64,000 nucleotides of DNA from Micractinium sp. NFX-FRZ (taxonomy: Eukaryota; Chlorophyta; Trebouxiophyceae; Chlorellales; Chlorellaceae), in the NCBI GenBank assembly GCA_029339195.1, contig JAPTJF010000107.1, positions 86,558-150,557 on the forward strand, in the 5' to 3' direction. The position numbers and the translations under genes are program-made. The notes under the pieces were generated by a model, which worked only from the letters and a program-made list of their open reading frames with translations, had not been told where the DNA came from and did no database searches. Each line of letters begins with the position of its first letter. Positions within the stretch are counted from its first letter, which is position 1. Shown here in pieces: positions 36,097 through 47,440 of this stretch.

Positions 36097-38421
36097 CTAC
36101 TTCCACTTGCCGCCCTTCCACTTGCCCCCCTTCCACTTGCCGCGCTTCCACTTGGGCGCCTTGTGCTTCCCCCGCTTCCACTTGCCCCCGTAGTGCCCTC
36201 CGTGGTGGCTGTACATGGTGGGCTGGCCGTGGTGCATCGCCATCCCTCCCACCGCCATCCCCGCCATGGCTCCCATGCCAGCGGCTGCCATCCCATGGTG
36301 CGAGCTGGCTTGGGGCGGGTAGTAGCCTGCGCACATCGCGGGCAGGGGTGGTGGCAGCAGGCGGGCACGTGAAGGGGCGACTTGAAAGGAGCACTGGGGA
36401 GTGGCAAACCCCCAGAAAGGTGCGGCACGCCACAGACAGGTGCCCCTGAGGGCGCCGAGTGGCTGGGCTGGCGGCACCTAGACACCAGGATCCACAATCA
36501 ACGCTCCCAGCTTTGCCACACCGCAGATCGCGTCACCGCTGTGCCAGGGCACCCACCGGCAGCCGGTGCACAGCCCCTGCCCACCCCCTTTGCCCCAGGG
36601 CCTTGCCTGCCCCGGAAACGCAGTGCCGCCCCACTTGCCTGGCTGTGGCGGCATGTAGCCTGGCTGAGGCGCGTAGCCCGGGGGCGCGTACATGGGCTGT
36701 GGTGGGTAGCCGGCACCGTAGGGCGCAGCTGCCCCGTAGGGTGCCGCCGCAGGCGGCGCCCCGAAGGTTGCCGGAGCGGCGCCGTAAGGGGCCGCCGCGG
36801 GCGGGTAGCCGGCAACAGCGGGCGGCGCCACATGCCCCGCAGGCACGGCAGGCGGGTAGCCCGACGGTGCATGAGCCGCCGCCGCGGCGGCGCCCACGGC
36901 TGCCCCTGCAGCTAAGCCCATGGCGGCTGCTGCGGCTGGGTAGCCCGAGTGCCCGGCTGCAGGTGGGTAGGCTGGCGCGGAGGCGGGCGGCGGGTAGCCG
37001 CTTGCCGCTGCGGCAGGCGGCGGATAACCGCTTGCCGCAGGTGGCGGGTAGCCGCTTGCTGCTGCCGCAGGCGGAGGGTAGCCCCCACTGGCGGGTGGGT
37101 AGCCGCCACTGGCCGGCGCCGCCCCTGCTGCGGCAAAAGGCCACGCCCCGGCGGCGGCGCCCGCAGCCCCGCTGCCATGCGCCGGCGGGTGCCCCGACCC
37201 GTGCTCCGCCGTCCACTTCAGGATGAGGTTGACCGTCCCTGCCTGCTTGCCCTCCCGGGTCCTCAGCGGCGCTTTCACGTCGTCAAAGCCAGAGGCGATG
37301 ACACGCGACAGGGTCACAATGACGCCCCCAATCAGCTCGTCTGCAGAGGAGCATCGCAGTCGGGAGGGGGTGGTGGGCGGTGTGGCAACAACACCCCAAC
37401 AACGGCTGGCAGGTAATGACCTCCCATCCTAGTGGCAAGCGGCTGCAGGGGCCTTGCTTCCCCGCCGTGCCCATCTGCGTGCGCAAACACACCCCAGCCC
37501 TACATTGCACGAGTTGCACTTCCCGGTACGTACCACTTTCGTCCCACCTCAAGTCTTGCTCATCCTGCCATCCCACCCCCACCCCACCCCCACCACTCAA
37601 GCCAGCAGCAAGGAACCGGTGATGTGATGCCACACAAAACGTGCGGTGGCCCCACGCACCCTTGCCCATCTTGTCGTCATACACCTCTACCAGCAGCTGC
37701 GGGTCCCCAGCAGCGCTGATGCTGCCCAGAGGTATCCGCTCATTCCACTGCAGGCGGGGGCGGGGGGCGTGCAGGCAGACGAGACGTGGGCGGGCAGGCC
37801 AGGTGGGCAGGCGGGCCATGCACGGCAGGCAGGCCAGCCGGGCAGGCGGCAGGCAGAGGCCATGACAAGAGCGGCCCAGAGGCATAACGCACGCCTCGGG
37901 CGGGTCCTCTTTGCCCCTCCCAGCTGATCTGCACAAGCTGTGCTAAGGCTGGGCCAGGCCCCCGCGGGCCTTGCCGCCCCTTTGCCCCTGTGTGCCACCC
38001 AGTAAGCACGCGCACACCTTGGGCTTGGTGCCGCCGTCCGTGGAAACTTTGCTGCGCTGGCGCACCGTGCCGATCTGAAACACGACATACGGGTCTTGCC
38101 TGCCTGCAGCAAGCAGCATGAGACACCGCATGAAGACCCGCAGTCGGCGCATCCCAGAAGGGGCAGCGGCCACCGCCGCCGGCACTGGCGGTCCAAGCTT
38201 GCGCGGTTCCCTCGACGCGAGCCATGCTGTGCACTTTGCCTCAGGGCATCGCCAGGAGCCCATATAGAGGCTGGTGAGCCCAAGGAACGGGCGGTGTTGA
38301 CAAGCAAACTACCCGCCGGCACGGTCTTTCAGAGCAAGTACCGCTCACCGAAAGTCCGCGTGTCTCGAAGGCCCTCCCCGTTCAGCAGGTTGACCTCCAG
38401 GAGGCCTCGCCGTTGAGCCAT
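36097..38421 (-). CDS. C2-domain protein with XYPPX repeats and Lys/Trp-rich tail
   Basis: Exons in order of transcription: 38421-38349, 38103-38018, 37747-37660, 37340-36639, 36326-36097; 1179 bases, 392 residues. Residues 1 to about 115 form a single plant-type C2 domain (LLEVNLLNGEGL at the start, RQDPYVVFQIG, then EVYDDKMGKGDELIGG with likely Ca2+-binding acidic residues), as in SRC2/ERG1 proteins. Residues 120-315 are Pro/Gly/Ala/Tyr-rich with many GYPP and GYPPPA repeats, probably disordered. The last exon is Met/Gly/Ala-rich, then His-Gly-rich, ending in repeated KWKxGK units. A Ca2+-dependent membrane-binding adaptor role is inferred from the family. The donor of intron 4 is GC (CAG|GCAAGT). 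The 175-residue XYPPX gene at 51945-54255 shares the repeat and tail design but lacks the C2 domain. Confidence 0.85.
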
Positions 38422-39062
38422 CCCCGCCGCTTTGAACGCGGCTGCTTCAGAACGCCGCTGCAACAGGTGCACAGGGCGCCTACTGCGAGCAGTGCCCCAC
38501 AAACAGGCGCGAACATCGTCCCTGTCGCCATGTTCTGCAATCAGCCATCATGTGGCTGGGTGACGGGGCATGGCGCCGCGGCGGTCGCCCCGCTCACATG
38601 TGATGTTAACGAGATCACATCTCCACTACCTCATTTCAACAACCAGAGGCGGGGGCAGGGCCTGTGCTCTCATCGACTCGCCCCTGCCTTCTGGTGAGAA
38701 CCTCATGCACTGTGGGCGTGGCACATGGGTCGCCATCGGGGCACGCTGCGGCGCCGTCTGCAGCCAGCGCCGCTCCCGCTCAGGTACAGACAGCAGGCAG
38801 AGTATGTATCACCTTCCGAAGTTCGTGAAGGGACATAGGGCGTGTTCCGCCTCATGTGATGCAGTTCCTTGCCCACACTTCAGCGTGCTGACAATGAATG
38901 GCCTGTGCCCCTCGCTCTGCCCTGCCGTATTATCGACAGACGATTCATGGCAACGGCTGCGGTACGCACCCAGAGGGGAAGCAGGCCCGCATGCACACGA
39001 CTGCAGCATGTCAAGGTGAGCGGGGCAAACCGTGCTTGTTCAGTGCCGCACTTGCCACCCCT
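38422..39062. other. Region between the C2-XYPPX start and the DEK_C/PC4 stop (both minus strand)
   Basis: It should contain the C2-XYPPX promoter and leader and the 3' untranslated region of the PC4 gene. No clear TATA box, TGTAA on the minus strand or exon was seen. Confidence 0.45.
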
Positions 39063-42000
39063 TCATGCCGCGTCCAGCGCGGCCGCCAGCCCCGGCAGCC
39101 CCCCCATCAGGCGGGCCCACTGCTCCTCGGGCAGAGCGATGCCTTTGGAGCCGGGCGCCAGCTGGCCGTCCTTGTCGTAATACTCGCTGCGGGGCAGGGC
39201 AGGAAGAGTGTTGAAAGGAAGAGTGAGTCTGAGTGGGCAGAAGCGTGGATGGGGTGGACTGCTCCTCAGGGCAGGGAGATGTCTTGGGACTTGGGTGCCA
39301 GCTGGCCCGTCACGGCCCGCAGCGAGGGAAGCGGCAGGAGGGGACGGTTTCGCAGAGAGCGGAGGGTGAGAGGGTGGGAGCGGCGTGGGGTATGGAACAG
39401 GACAGCCGAGCGGGCAGCCGTCACCTGGTGCAACAAGTGCGTGCTGCGCTTGAGCCAGCCACCTCTGCGCCTCCAGCCTCACCCGCCCCACCACTCAGCA
39501 CCCTGCCTCCCACCCACCGTATGTCCACCATGTGCCGCCCCTTGAACGCATTCACGCAGACCTTGCGCCTGGAGGGGATTGAGGGCAGGAGAGGGAAGGG
39601 AGGGAGGGAGGGAGGGAGGGGGCAGGTGTTGGCCAGAGCGGTGACCTGGCAGGCACGGCAGCACACCCTGCCTCGCTGCCTAGGCCCAAAACTCGGCTCC
39701 TGAGCTCACATCACCCCAGCTTGATCACCCTCGGCCCAATATCACCCATCCAACCACCCAGCCACGCTCTGCAACGCACTTGTTGGACAGCTGCACTGCA
39801 AAAGTTGTGTCGCGGCGCTGCAGCGCTGCATCCAGGTCGGCTGCGTGCTGCCTGCGTGGGTGGGTGAGGTGGGTGGGTGGGGCAGGCATTGCAGGGGGTC
39901 AACTGCAGGGGCAGAGGTACCGGGGAGTGCCTTGCCTGGCTGGCTGGGGCCGGTTTGGGCACGAGAAGCACAACCTGCGCCCCTGGCGAGGCCGCACTGT
40001 GCTGCCAGGTGACGGTCCGCAAAGAATGAGCAGGTGCGCCTGCACGTCCCCACAACCCCTTCCCATGCCCCCTCCCAGGCCCGGCCTCCTCCCACCCTGC
40101 CCCACCCACCCACCTGAGCGCTGCAAACTGTTCGCGGGACAGGGAGATGCCCTTCTTGCCCGGCAGCTGCTGCCCGTCCTGCGGCAGCCAGGGCACGTCA
40201 GGAGGAGGATGGGAGGTCGGCACCGTTGCAAGTCAGGAGGACAGAGGTCAGGCACCCGATAGGGTTCAGCACCGATACAAGTAGGAGGACAGGCGACCGC
40301 ACAGAGACACGGGAACCAGCAGGTCGGCTCCTGCAAGGGCTGCCCTCCTCCTTCCCTCAAGCTGCACCCCTGCCGCGGCCTCCCTGGTTCACCAGTGGCC
40401 CGCAATGCATGTGAACAAACCATGGGCCGGCACCATACGCCTCCCCTCCGTCCTTGCCACAGCGGTGTGCCCCCTCACCTTCTCGTAATACTCCCGGATG
40501 CCCACATACACATGCCCCTTGAACTTGGAGATGTCGGCCCGCCGACTGCTGCTCAGCTCAACCGGGCCCGTAGCAGGCGCCGCCGCCGCTGCACCTCCAC
40601 CGTCATCGGAGGCAGCCGCCGCTGCCGCCGCGCCCCCTGCCCCTGCTGCTGCGGCCGCCGGCGGTGCCGCCTGCGGGGCGGCGGCAGCAGCAGCAGCAGC
40701 AGCAGGGGCAGTGGCTCCGCCGGCAGCGCCCGCTGCACCCAGGCGCTCGCTGATCTGCGGGGCGGCTGCGCACAGCTGGGCCCACTCCTGGGGGGTCAGG
40801 GCCACGCCCTTCTTGCCGGGCTGCAGCAGGGGAGGAGGCAGGGAGGCATGTGCAGTTGTGCTTTGTTGATGCCAGCTGTTTCACGCGGCACCCCAGCCGC
40901 AGCCCCAGCCAGCTGGGGCGGCCTGGGAGCCCGCATGCTGGGGCAGGCAGCGTGCCGTCACGCCCACCTACTGCCTCCCTCACAGCGGCCTGTGCCATGC
41001 CCACCCTCTCCCGAGGTGCGTGAAGCCCTTGCCCCTGCCCCGCCCCCGCCTGCCCACCATCATCTGCCCCTCCTTCTCGTAAAACTCGCGCAGGTCAACA
41101 CTGAAGCGGTCTGCAGGGGGCAGGCGCAAGGGCAAGGAGGGAGGGAGGCGCCGGGGGGTGTTGTGTCAGGGAGAGCAGGGAAAGCGAGAGGGCAGAGGAG
41201 CAGAGGTGCAGGGCTCAGCAGAGTCAGTCACAATGGGCAGGCAGGCAGGCAGGCAGGCAGGCAACGGAGGCGCTGTCCGGCCCAAGCTCAGACACGCGGG
41301 GGTACCACGGGAAAGGTTATGCATGCAGTGCCGCTCTAGCGCCGCAGCAGTACAGCTGCGTGGCTGGCTGCCCACAAGGGGCCTTGCTGCCACATGCCCA
41401 CCAGGGCACTCAGCCGGGCGTGGGCCACCCCGCCACAGCAAGCTTTGTGCGTGCCCACAGGGGGCGCACCCTTGAAGTTGCTCACTGACGCCCGCTTGGT
41501 GCTGCCCGCCAGCTCAACATAGAACGAAGCATCCTGCCCCTCAAGCGCCCGAGTCAGCTCCGGCAGTGCGGCGGCCAGGGCGCCCCAGGCCGGCGCCTGC
41601 AGAGCCAGCCCCTTGCCGCTGGGCTGCAGCAGGGGTGTGGTGACGGAGGCAGCAGTACAAGGCTGCCATTAGGAGTGGTGTACAGCAGGCAGGCACGGCA
41701 CAGCACCAGCACAGCAGCGGGCGCAGCAGATCGCAGTTGCCATTCTCTATTCTCTATGAAACACCGGGGGCCTCTGCCCTTTGTACGCCCCCCCTATCCG
41801 CCCGCCAGCTCAGCGTGACCTCGCCGGCGGCGCCCCCTCCTTCTCATTTGATCTCAAAGATTATGCACTTTATTCCTAAGGACTCCACCCCTTTTCTTCA
41901 GCTCACCATCAGCTTCCCCTCCTTCTCATAAAACTCGCGCACATCCACCATCCAGCGCCCGCCAAACTGCCGCACAGAGGCAAACCGCTTGGCCGACAGC

Positions 42001-42544
42001 TGCACCGCAAACGAGCCCGCCAGGGCAGCAGGCAGCGCGCCGCCAGCAGCGGGCGCGGGCGCAGGTGCGGGCGCGCCGTCTGCGCCACGCCGCCGTTTCG
42101 CGGCGGGAGGCGCCCCCTCGCCCGCGGCCTCTATTGCCTCTGCGGCTGCAGCGGCCGCCCCTGCTGGGAGGTGCTCAGCGTCCTCCGAGGGCTGCTGCGT
42201 CAGAAAAGTGTCAATCTCCTCCTGCCAGGGGCCATTGGATGGGTGGCACAAGGTCGGTTTGAGGGCGGCGGGGATCCAGGAGGGCCAGAGGAGATATGCA
42301 GGTCATTCAAACGCAAGGCAAGAATATAGGCGGAGGAGCAACAGATTCTCACTCCGCCGCCGACCCGGCACCCACATGTGTGCACGCCGGTGCGTACCTT
42401 GATGAGCGGCTTGTGCGCCGACAGAGGCTGCCCCAGCTCCGCCTCCAGCCGCTTGGTGATGCTGCGCTGGGTGGCCGTTTCCATGTCGACGTCAGGCAGC
42501 AGCTGGCGCAGGCGGGCGCGCACTATCTCGCCGTCGACGCTCAT
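39063..42544 (-). CDS. DEK_C protein with four tandem PC4 (p15) ssDNA-binding domains, KELP-like
   Basis: Exons in order of transcription: 42544-42398, 42221-41907, 41623-41470, 41110-41058, 40820-40479, 40178-40114, 39851-39780, 39568-39518, 39186-39063; 1323 bases, 440 residues. Residues 1-60 are a DEK C-terminal domain (LLPDVDMETATQRSITKRL...SAHKPLIK, then EEIDTFL). Four PC4 domains follow, each with the strand motif x-V-D-I/V-R-E-F/Y-Y-E/D-K and a PGKKGI-S/A-L helix: about 115-180 (VDVREFYEKEGKLM), 190-245 (VDLREFYEKEGQMM, then PGKKGVALTPQEW), 300-365 (VGIREYYEK, then PGKKGISLSREQF) and 370-440 (VDIREYYDKDGQLA, then PGSKGIALPEEQW). Ala/Pro-rich linkers and a basic AKRRR stretch separate them. 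Plant KELP has the same order with one PC4 domain. A nuclear transcription coactivator binding single-stranded or melted DNA is inferred. It shares a divergent promoter with the Fpg gene. Confidence 0.9.
41237..41262. repeat. CAGG tetranucleotide repeat in PC4-gene intron
   Basis: About six tandem GGCA units between exons 3 and 4 of the DEK_C/PC4 gene. Confidence 0.8.
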
Positions 42545-43324
42545 GGCCTGCGGCGGGTGGCGGCGGTGAGCGAGCTACTAGAGTTCCCGCCTCGGCTTGG
42601 CTCTGGCGGGCTTACGGCGCTCCGAGTAGTGACAGCCAGCTCATTTCTCGATCCACTGGGGGGCTCTTGCGCCTCGCTGCTGTCCCACCCACCTCGGGCT
42701 TCAAGTTTGCCCCGTCACAAGATTGCTCCTGTGTCACTGAGATCACTTTGCTGGCGGTTGCGAAAGCGCAGCATGGCGGGTGGAAGGCTCAATTTTGTGT
42801 GTTGCCCAATCCACGTCACCGGAGTTTGCCCAAACGTTTGGGCCACTGAACTCGCAATGTTCGAGCGGTATGGATCGCCTGACATCGCCACAGCATTGAT
42901 AGAGGGAAGAGAGCCGTCGAACACACCAACCAAAGGTCATCGGCACTTGCCGCCGACCACTCCCTGCCAGAAGCGCACCACGGCACCCTCTCGACAGTGT
43001 AAACGCATTTAGGGTGTGTAGTGGTTCATGCGCTGGTCGCAATGTAGCATTGCGGAGCGCTGTTGCCGCTGCCACCACCGCCTGCCGGCAGCTCCTGCCG
43101 ACCGCTGGCTTCTCTCCACGCTCTGCACCCGTCCCCATCTCCATGCAGCCCTGCTCCCATCCCGTGCAGTCAGCCGCTAGCACATGTGTGTGTGTGTGTA
43201 TGTGTGTGTTGCGCTTGCCCATACGAGCATGGGTTCCCACACACCCATCTAACACGGCAGCCAGCACAAGCCGCCCGACGCTTGCCCCGCCTGCTGCCCT
43301 TCTTCTTGCAGCTCACGAGGCGGC
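42545..43324. other. Divergent promoter region of the PC4 and Fpg genes
   Basis: The starts of the two genes are 780 bases apart. About 42700-43010 is clearly less GC-rich than the surroundings. A TG repeat lies at 43180-43209. A good acceptor (TCTTCTTGCAG ending at 43311) just before the Fpg ATG suggests an intron in the Fpg leader. No coding exon is supported. Confidence 0.5.
43180..43209. repeat. TG dinucleotide repeat
   Basis: A GT/TG microsatellite with one interruption, in the region upstream of Fpg, possibly in a leader intron. Confidence 0.85.
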
Positions 43325-46300
43325 ATGCCGGAGCTGCCGGAGGTAGAGGGCGCCCGCAAGCTTGTGCAGCAGCACTGCCAGGGCAAGAGGATTGTGCGGG
43401 CGGTGGTGGCAGAGGATGAGAGTGAGTGGTATCGGTGAGGCGTTGGCAGTGCAGCCGGGCAGGAGGAGAGGGCGAGGAAGGAAGCATGCAGCCCAACAGA
43501 GGTTATTGATGACGTCAGCCCCAGCGATTATGCAGGTGGCACCGGTGGGGCAGATGCATTGCAGCTTGTTTGGTTCATTTTTTGTTTAGTTCAATTTGAT
43601 TTTGCGCACCCCTCCTGCAGAGGTGGTCAACGACGAGCTGTGAGCGGCCCTGGTCTGGCATAACCATTGCAAATTTCTCAGTTCCATCTAATTCGTGCGC
43701 CCCCCTCTTGTGCAGAGGTGATCAACGACGTGAGCCCCGGCGAGCTGCAGGCGGCACTGGCGGGGCGCGTGCTGGCGGCGGCGCGGCGCAAGGGCAAGCA
43801 GATGTGGTGGGAGCTGGACAGCGGGCCCGCCCTGCTGGTGCACCTGGGCATGACTGGTGAGGACGCCTGGCTGGCTGGCTGGGCGGTAGACAGGGTTGGG
43901 GTGAAGGAGTGGAGCAGAACCGGGGGGAAAGGCTCCAGGGGCAAGCATGCGGGGTGCGGGGTGCGGCATGTGAGGGGCCAGGCGGGGAGTTGGCGAGGGA
44001 GGAGGCATGCGGGCGCAGGGAGGTGCTGCTCTGCCCGCCTTCAGGGGCATGGTCGCGCCCTGCCCCCCCCACACACTACCACCCACGCGTGTGAGTGAGC
44101 CGCGTCCGTCCTTGCCCCGCAGGCGGGATAGTGGTCAAGGGCGTGGGGGCCGCCCACTACAAGTCCTTCCACATCGACGACTCGTCCTGGCCACCCAGGG
44201 TAGGGAGCACAAACGCAGGATTGGAAAGCCCTGCCCGCTCGCCTGCCCTGCCCCCTGCTTGTGCTGGCACCAGCCCTGTCTGCACGCAAGCACACTGCTT
44301 TGTGTGACCTCGCCCTGTACTGGCATCACGCACCTGCACCTGCACTGCCTGACCTGCACCCCGGGCTGCCTGCAGCACTGCAAGCTAGAGCTGGGGTTCG
44401 GGGGGGCGGCACTCAGCCGGCGTCTGGCATCTCCCCATACTGCTGGCCTGTGCTGCCTGACTTGTACTGCCCGCAGTGGACTCCCCCCGTACTGCTGACC
44501 TGTACTGCCTTACCTGTACTGCCTGCAGTGGACCAAGGTGGAGCTGGAGTTTGAGGACGGCACGCACCTGGCCTTCTGCGACTCGCGCCGCTTTGCCAAG
44601 GTGGGGTGCGGGGCGGCGGCTGAGGTGCTGCCAGGAGGGAGCTGGTGACCGCACAGCAGATAGGCGCAGCAGAAGGTGGAGGCAGCGGCGAGAGCCGGGG
44701 TGCCAGCAGCGCTAAACATAATGCCAGGTGTCAGGTCCAGCCTGGGCTTGACCCCCTTCCTTGGCCTTGACCCCCTCCCTTGGGCTTGACCCCCTCCTTA
44801 GGCTTGTCCCGTCCCTCCCCCCCCACACCCTCATCCACACCGGCCTGTTACCCGCCTGCCTGCCTGCCTGCCGCAGGTGCGCTTCCTGCCAGACCCCGAG
44901 ACGCGGCCGCCCATCAGCGAGCTGGGGTGAGGCCGCGGTGCGCCAGCGCTGCACAGCCGCCCGTCAGCGTGCGTGGTGGGAGGGAGCAGCACTGGTGCAT
45001 GCTCACAAATGCAGCAGAGTGCCACAGAGGAGTATGTGTGCCCCCTGAACCACTTTGTGTGCCTGTGTTGTGCAGGTGGGACCCCATGCTGAGCTGGCCG
45101 GGGGTGGAGGACTTTGCTGCCAAGCTGGGCGGGCAGCGGCGCGCCATCAAGGCGCTGCTGCTGGATCAGGTGGGCTGGGTGAGGCATTGGATGCCAGGGG
45201 AAGCTGCAAGGGGAGGCTGGACAAGCTGTCAAGAGCTGAGCAAAGTGTGGGTGGGCCATTGGAGCGCCATCAAGGCGCTGCTGCTGGGCCAGGTGGGCTG
45301 GGTCAGGCAGCGGGGGTTGGGTGGGGCCGGGGAAAGTCCGGGAGGCTGAGGAAGGTAGGTGGGCCAGCCTGCGTGATCAAGGCGCTGCTGCTGGACCAGG
45401 GCGGGGCAGGTTGGAACGTGGGGGAGACGAGGCTAGTGGGCAGGCTGCGGTGTGCAGCCAAGTCAAACTGTTGCTGCTGCTGCTGCTGCTGCTGCTGGTG
45501 GGTCGATCCTGTGGGTGAGAGTGCAATTCGGTGCACGCGGGTGTGCTGCGCAAGCTCATGCTATGGGCCGCATGCCATGTGCCTGCCTAGCTGGCACCAA
45601 GCCGGCATCCCTCACGTGTGGCTCGTTGTCATCGTCTCTCCCCCCTGCTCCCCCGCAGAGCTTCAGCGCTGGCGTGGGCAACTGGGTAGGGCCAATGGGG
45701 AAGGGGAAGCACTGTTGGGGCTGGTGGTGTGTGTGGTGTGGTGTGGAGGTGGGGGTGGAGGTGGGGGGGCAGCGGTGCAACCGAACAACGGGCAGAAGAG
45801 CATTGGAGGCAGGCAAGGGCACGGATGAGGTGCTGCACCGCTCTTGCATGTGTTCGGGTCACCCTGATAGTTCAATGAACTGACCTGCTGCTAACAAAAG
45901 ACATTCCAATACTCGCATGTCAACGTGCGCAGGTGGCGGACGAGGTGCTGTACCAGTCGCGGATCCACCCTGAGCAGCCCTCCAACTCCATCCCCGCAGA
46001 CCAGGCGTGTCTAATATAATTTATGGCCCCGTGGTGCCCCACATTGCGCCGCCGCCCGATTTGCCAATGGGCGCTCTGCGTTGTGGCCGGGGCTGGAGCC
46101 TGTCCCACCTAGCCGCCTACCTGCCCGCCTGCGTTGGCGCATGCATGCATGCACACAGAACATGCGTGAATGACAGACCTGCATGGTAACAGAGGACGTG
46201 CTTCAAACAATGCTGGTTTGCTGCAGGTGGCCACGCTGCACCGCACGATACGCGAGGTATGCGAGCTGGCCTGCTCCGTGGACGCCGACGCCGCCCGCTT

Positions 46301-47307
46301 CCCGCCCACCTGGCTCTTCCACTACCGGTGCGCCAGGCCGTGCTGCCAGCTGGCACGCCCACCAACTGGGAGCGCTGCTTTGTAGGAAGCCCGGCAGTAC
46401 GCTTCCCCGCCCCTGTCGCATCCGCCTGCCCATGTGTGTCCGCACCCTGGGGCAACCTGCAAGACCCGAGCCGCCCGCCTACCACTGCCTGACCCACTGC
46501 TGCCCGCCCCGTCCTCCCATGTGTGCCTGTGCTGCGCTGCGTGTGTGCAGGTGGGGCAAGGGCAGCAGCACAAAGTCGAAGATCGGCGGGCACACCATCG
46601 ACCACATCACGGTGGGGGGGCGAACCTCTGCCGTGGTGCCGGCGCTGCAGAAGCTCAGCAAAGCGGCCATCGCCGCTGCTGCGGTGAAGGCAGCTGCGGG
46701 CGGCAAGAAGGGCGCCGGGAAGGCGGCGGCGGGCAGGAAGAAGGCTGGGGCGGCAGCGGCTGCAGAGGTTGGCAGTGAGGGCGGGGACGAGGCGGCGGCG
46801 GCAGAGGCGGCGGCGGCAGAGGCGGGCGCTGCGGCGGCGGTGGCAGTCGCCCTGGGAGGGATCAAGCCGCGGGCTGGGCGCGGCAAGGCAGCTGCTGCTC
46901 AGCAGGCGGCAGCGGCTGCTGCGGAGGCGGCGGAGGCAGCGCTGGCACAGGCTGGGGAAGACGACGCAGCTCCGGTGCCAGCAGCACGCAGCAAGGTGAG
47001 GCGGGGCCGGCCGGCCAAGGAGCAGCCGCAGCAGGAGCAGCGGGCTGAAGAAGAGCAGGGGGAGCAGCAGCAGGGGGAGGAGGTGCCGGCAGCGGGGCGA
47101 GGAGCCAAGCGTTTTCGCGGCAAGCAGGCAGCTAAGAAGTCCGAAGACAAGCCCGCGGGCGCCGCCACCGCCGGCGGCGCTCCCAAGGCGCTGGCAGCCC
47201 CCACAGCTGCCCGCAAGCGCAAGGCGCCACCGCCTGCTGCCAAGGGCAGCACCGCTGCTGGCGAGAGTGGTGCTGTGAGCGGGCGGCGGCGCAAGGCGGC
47301 ACACTGA
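43325..47307 (+). CDS. FPG: Formamidopyrimidine-DNA glycosylase (Fpg/MutM, plant zinc-less type)
   Basis: Exons: 43325-43421, 43716-43856, 44123-44199, 44529-44600, 44877-44926, 45076-45169, 45659-45685, 45933-46004, 46227-46327, 46551-47307; 1488 bases, 495 residues. It begins MPELPEVEGAR: Pro2 is the Schiff-base nucleophile and Glu3 the catalytic acid. RRKGKQMWWEL carries the conserved Lys region. The helix-two-turn-helix is at about 175-200 (SFSAGVGNWVADEVLYQSRI), and GGRTSAVVPALQKL is the zinc-less finger of plant Fpg. The enzyme removes 8-oxoguanine and formamidopyrimidines and nicks the DNA in base-excision repair. Residues from about 285 form a long Ala/Lys/Glu-rich low-complexity tail, which makes the protein about 100 residues longer than plant FPG1; it is basic and may bind DNA or hold a nuclear signal. 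Intron 8 has a GC donor. Several introns hold decayed copies of neighbouring exon edges. Confidence 0.93.
43589..43740. repeat. Tandem duplication of an exon 5' edge (Fpg exon 2)
   Basis: The pyrimidine tract, acceptor and first codons of exon 2 (43680-43740, AGGTGATCAACGACG) recur as a diverged copy at 43589-43650 (AGGTGGTCAACGACG). The copy keeps a CTGCAG acceptor but soon reaches TGA in frame, so it would be a poison splice site. Confidence 0.85.
44368..44560. repeat. Duplicated exon 5' edge (Fpg exon 4)
   Basis: GCCTGCAG plus codons like KVELEF at 44521-44555 have a decayed copy at 44368-44400 (GCCTGCAG then KLELGF). The stretch between them holds repeated CTGACCTGTACTGCC-like units. Confidence 0.7.
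44738..44810. repeat. Short tandem repeat in Fpg intron 4
   Basis: Three to four imperfect copies of a unit of about 22 bases containing GGCTTGACCCCCTCC. Confidence 0.75.
45141..45401. repeat. Triplicated exon 3' edge (Fpg exon 6)
   Basis: The end of exon 6 (AIKALLLDQ and its donor GTGGGCTGGGT, 45141-45186) recurs at 45264-45310 and, more diverged, at 45375-45401. The period is about 110-120 bases, and both extra copies lie in intron 6. Confidence 0.9.
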
Positions 47308-47440
47308 GCGCCCCAGCCTGCCTGCAAGCGCTGGCCCCTGCTGCGAGCGCTGGCCCCTGCTGTGCGCGCTGGCCTATGCTGCGAGCGCTGGCCGCTGCTG
47401 TGAGCCAGCGGCGGCAGAAAGCGATGCAGTGAGCGCCCCT
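47275..47440. repeat. Duplicated coding end and 20-base repeats in the Fpg 3' region
   Basis: The last codons with the stop (GTGAGCGGGCGGCGGCGCAA ... TGAGCGCCCC, from 47275) recur with changes at about 47399-47440, again ending in TGAGCGCCCC. Between them lie about four copies of a 20-base unit (CGAGCGCTGGCCCCTGCTG). Confidence 0.75.

Noticed and set aside
42715..42933. Minus-strand frame in the less GC-rich part of the PC4/Fpg promoter, possible transferred DNA
   Set aside because: Only 72 residues, no recognisable motif and no splice partners. The composition shift alone is not enough.
43616..43643. An alternative, earlier exon 2 for Fpg
   Set aside because: The acceptor looks usable, but the joined frame stops at TGA after about seven codons and lacks the conserved Fpg residues. 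The copy at 43716 gives the full domain.
44376..44420. An alternative, earlier exon 4 for Fpg
   Set aside because: It resembles the true exon start but diverges from the conserved EDGTHLAFCDSRRFAK block, which only the exon at 44529 encodes.
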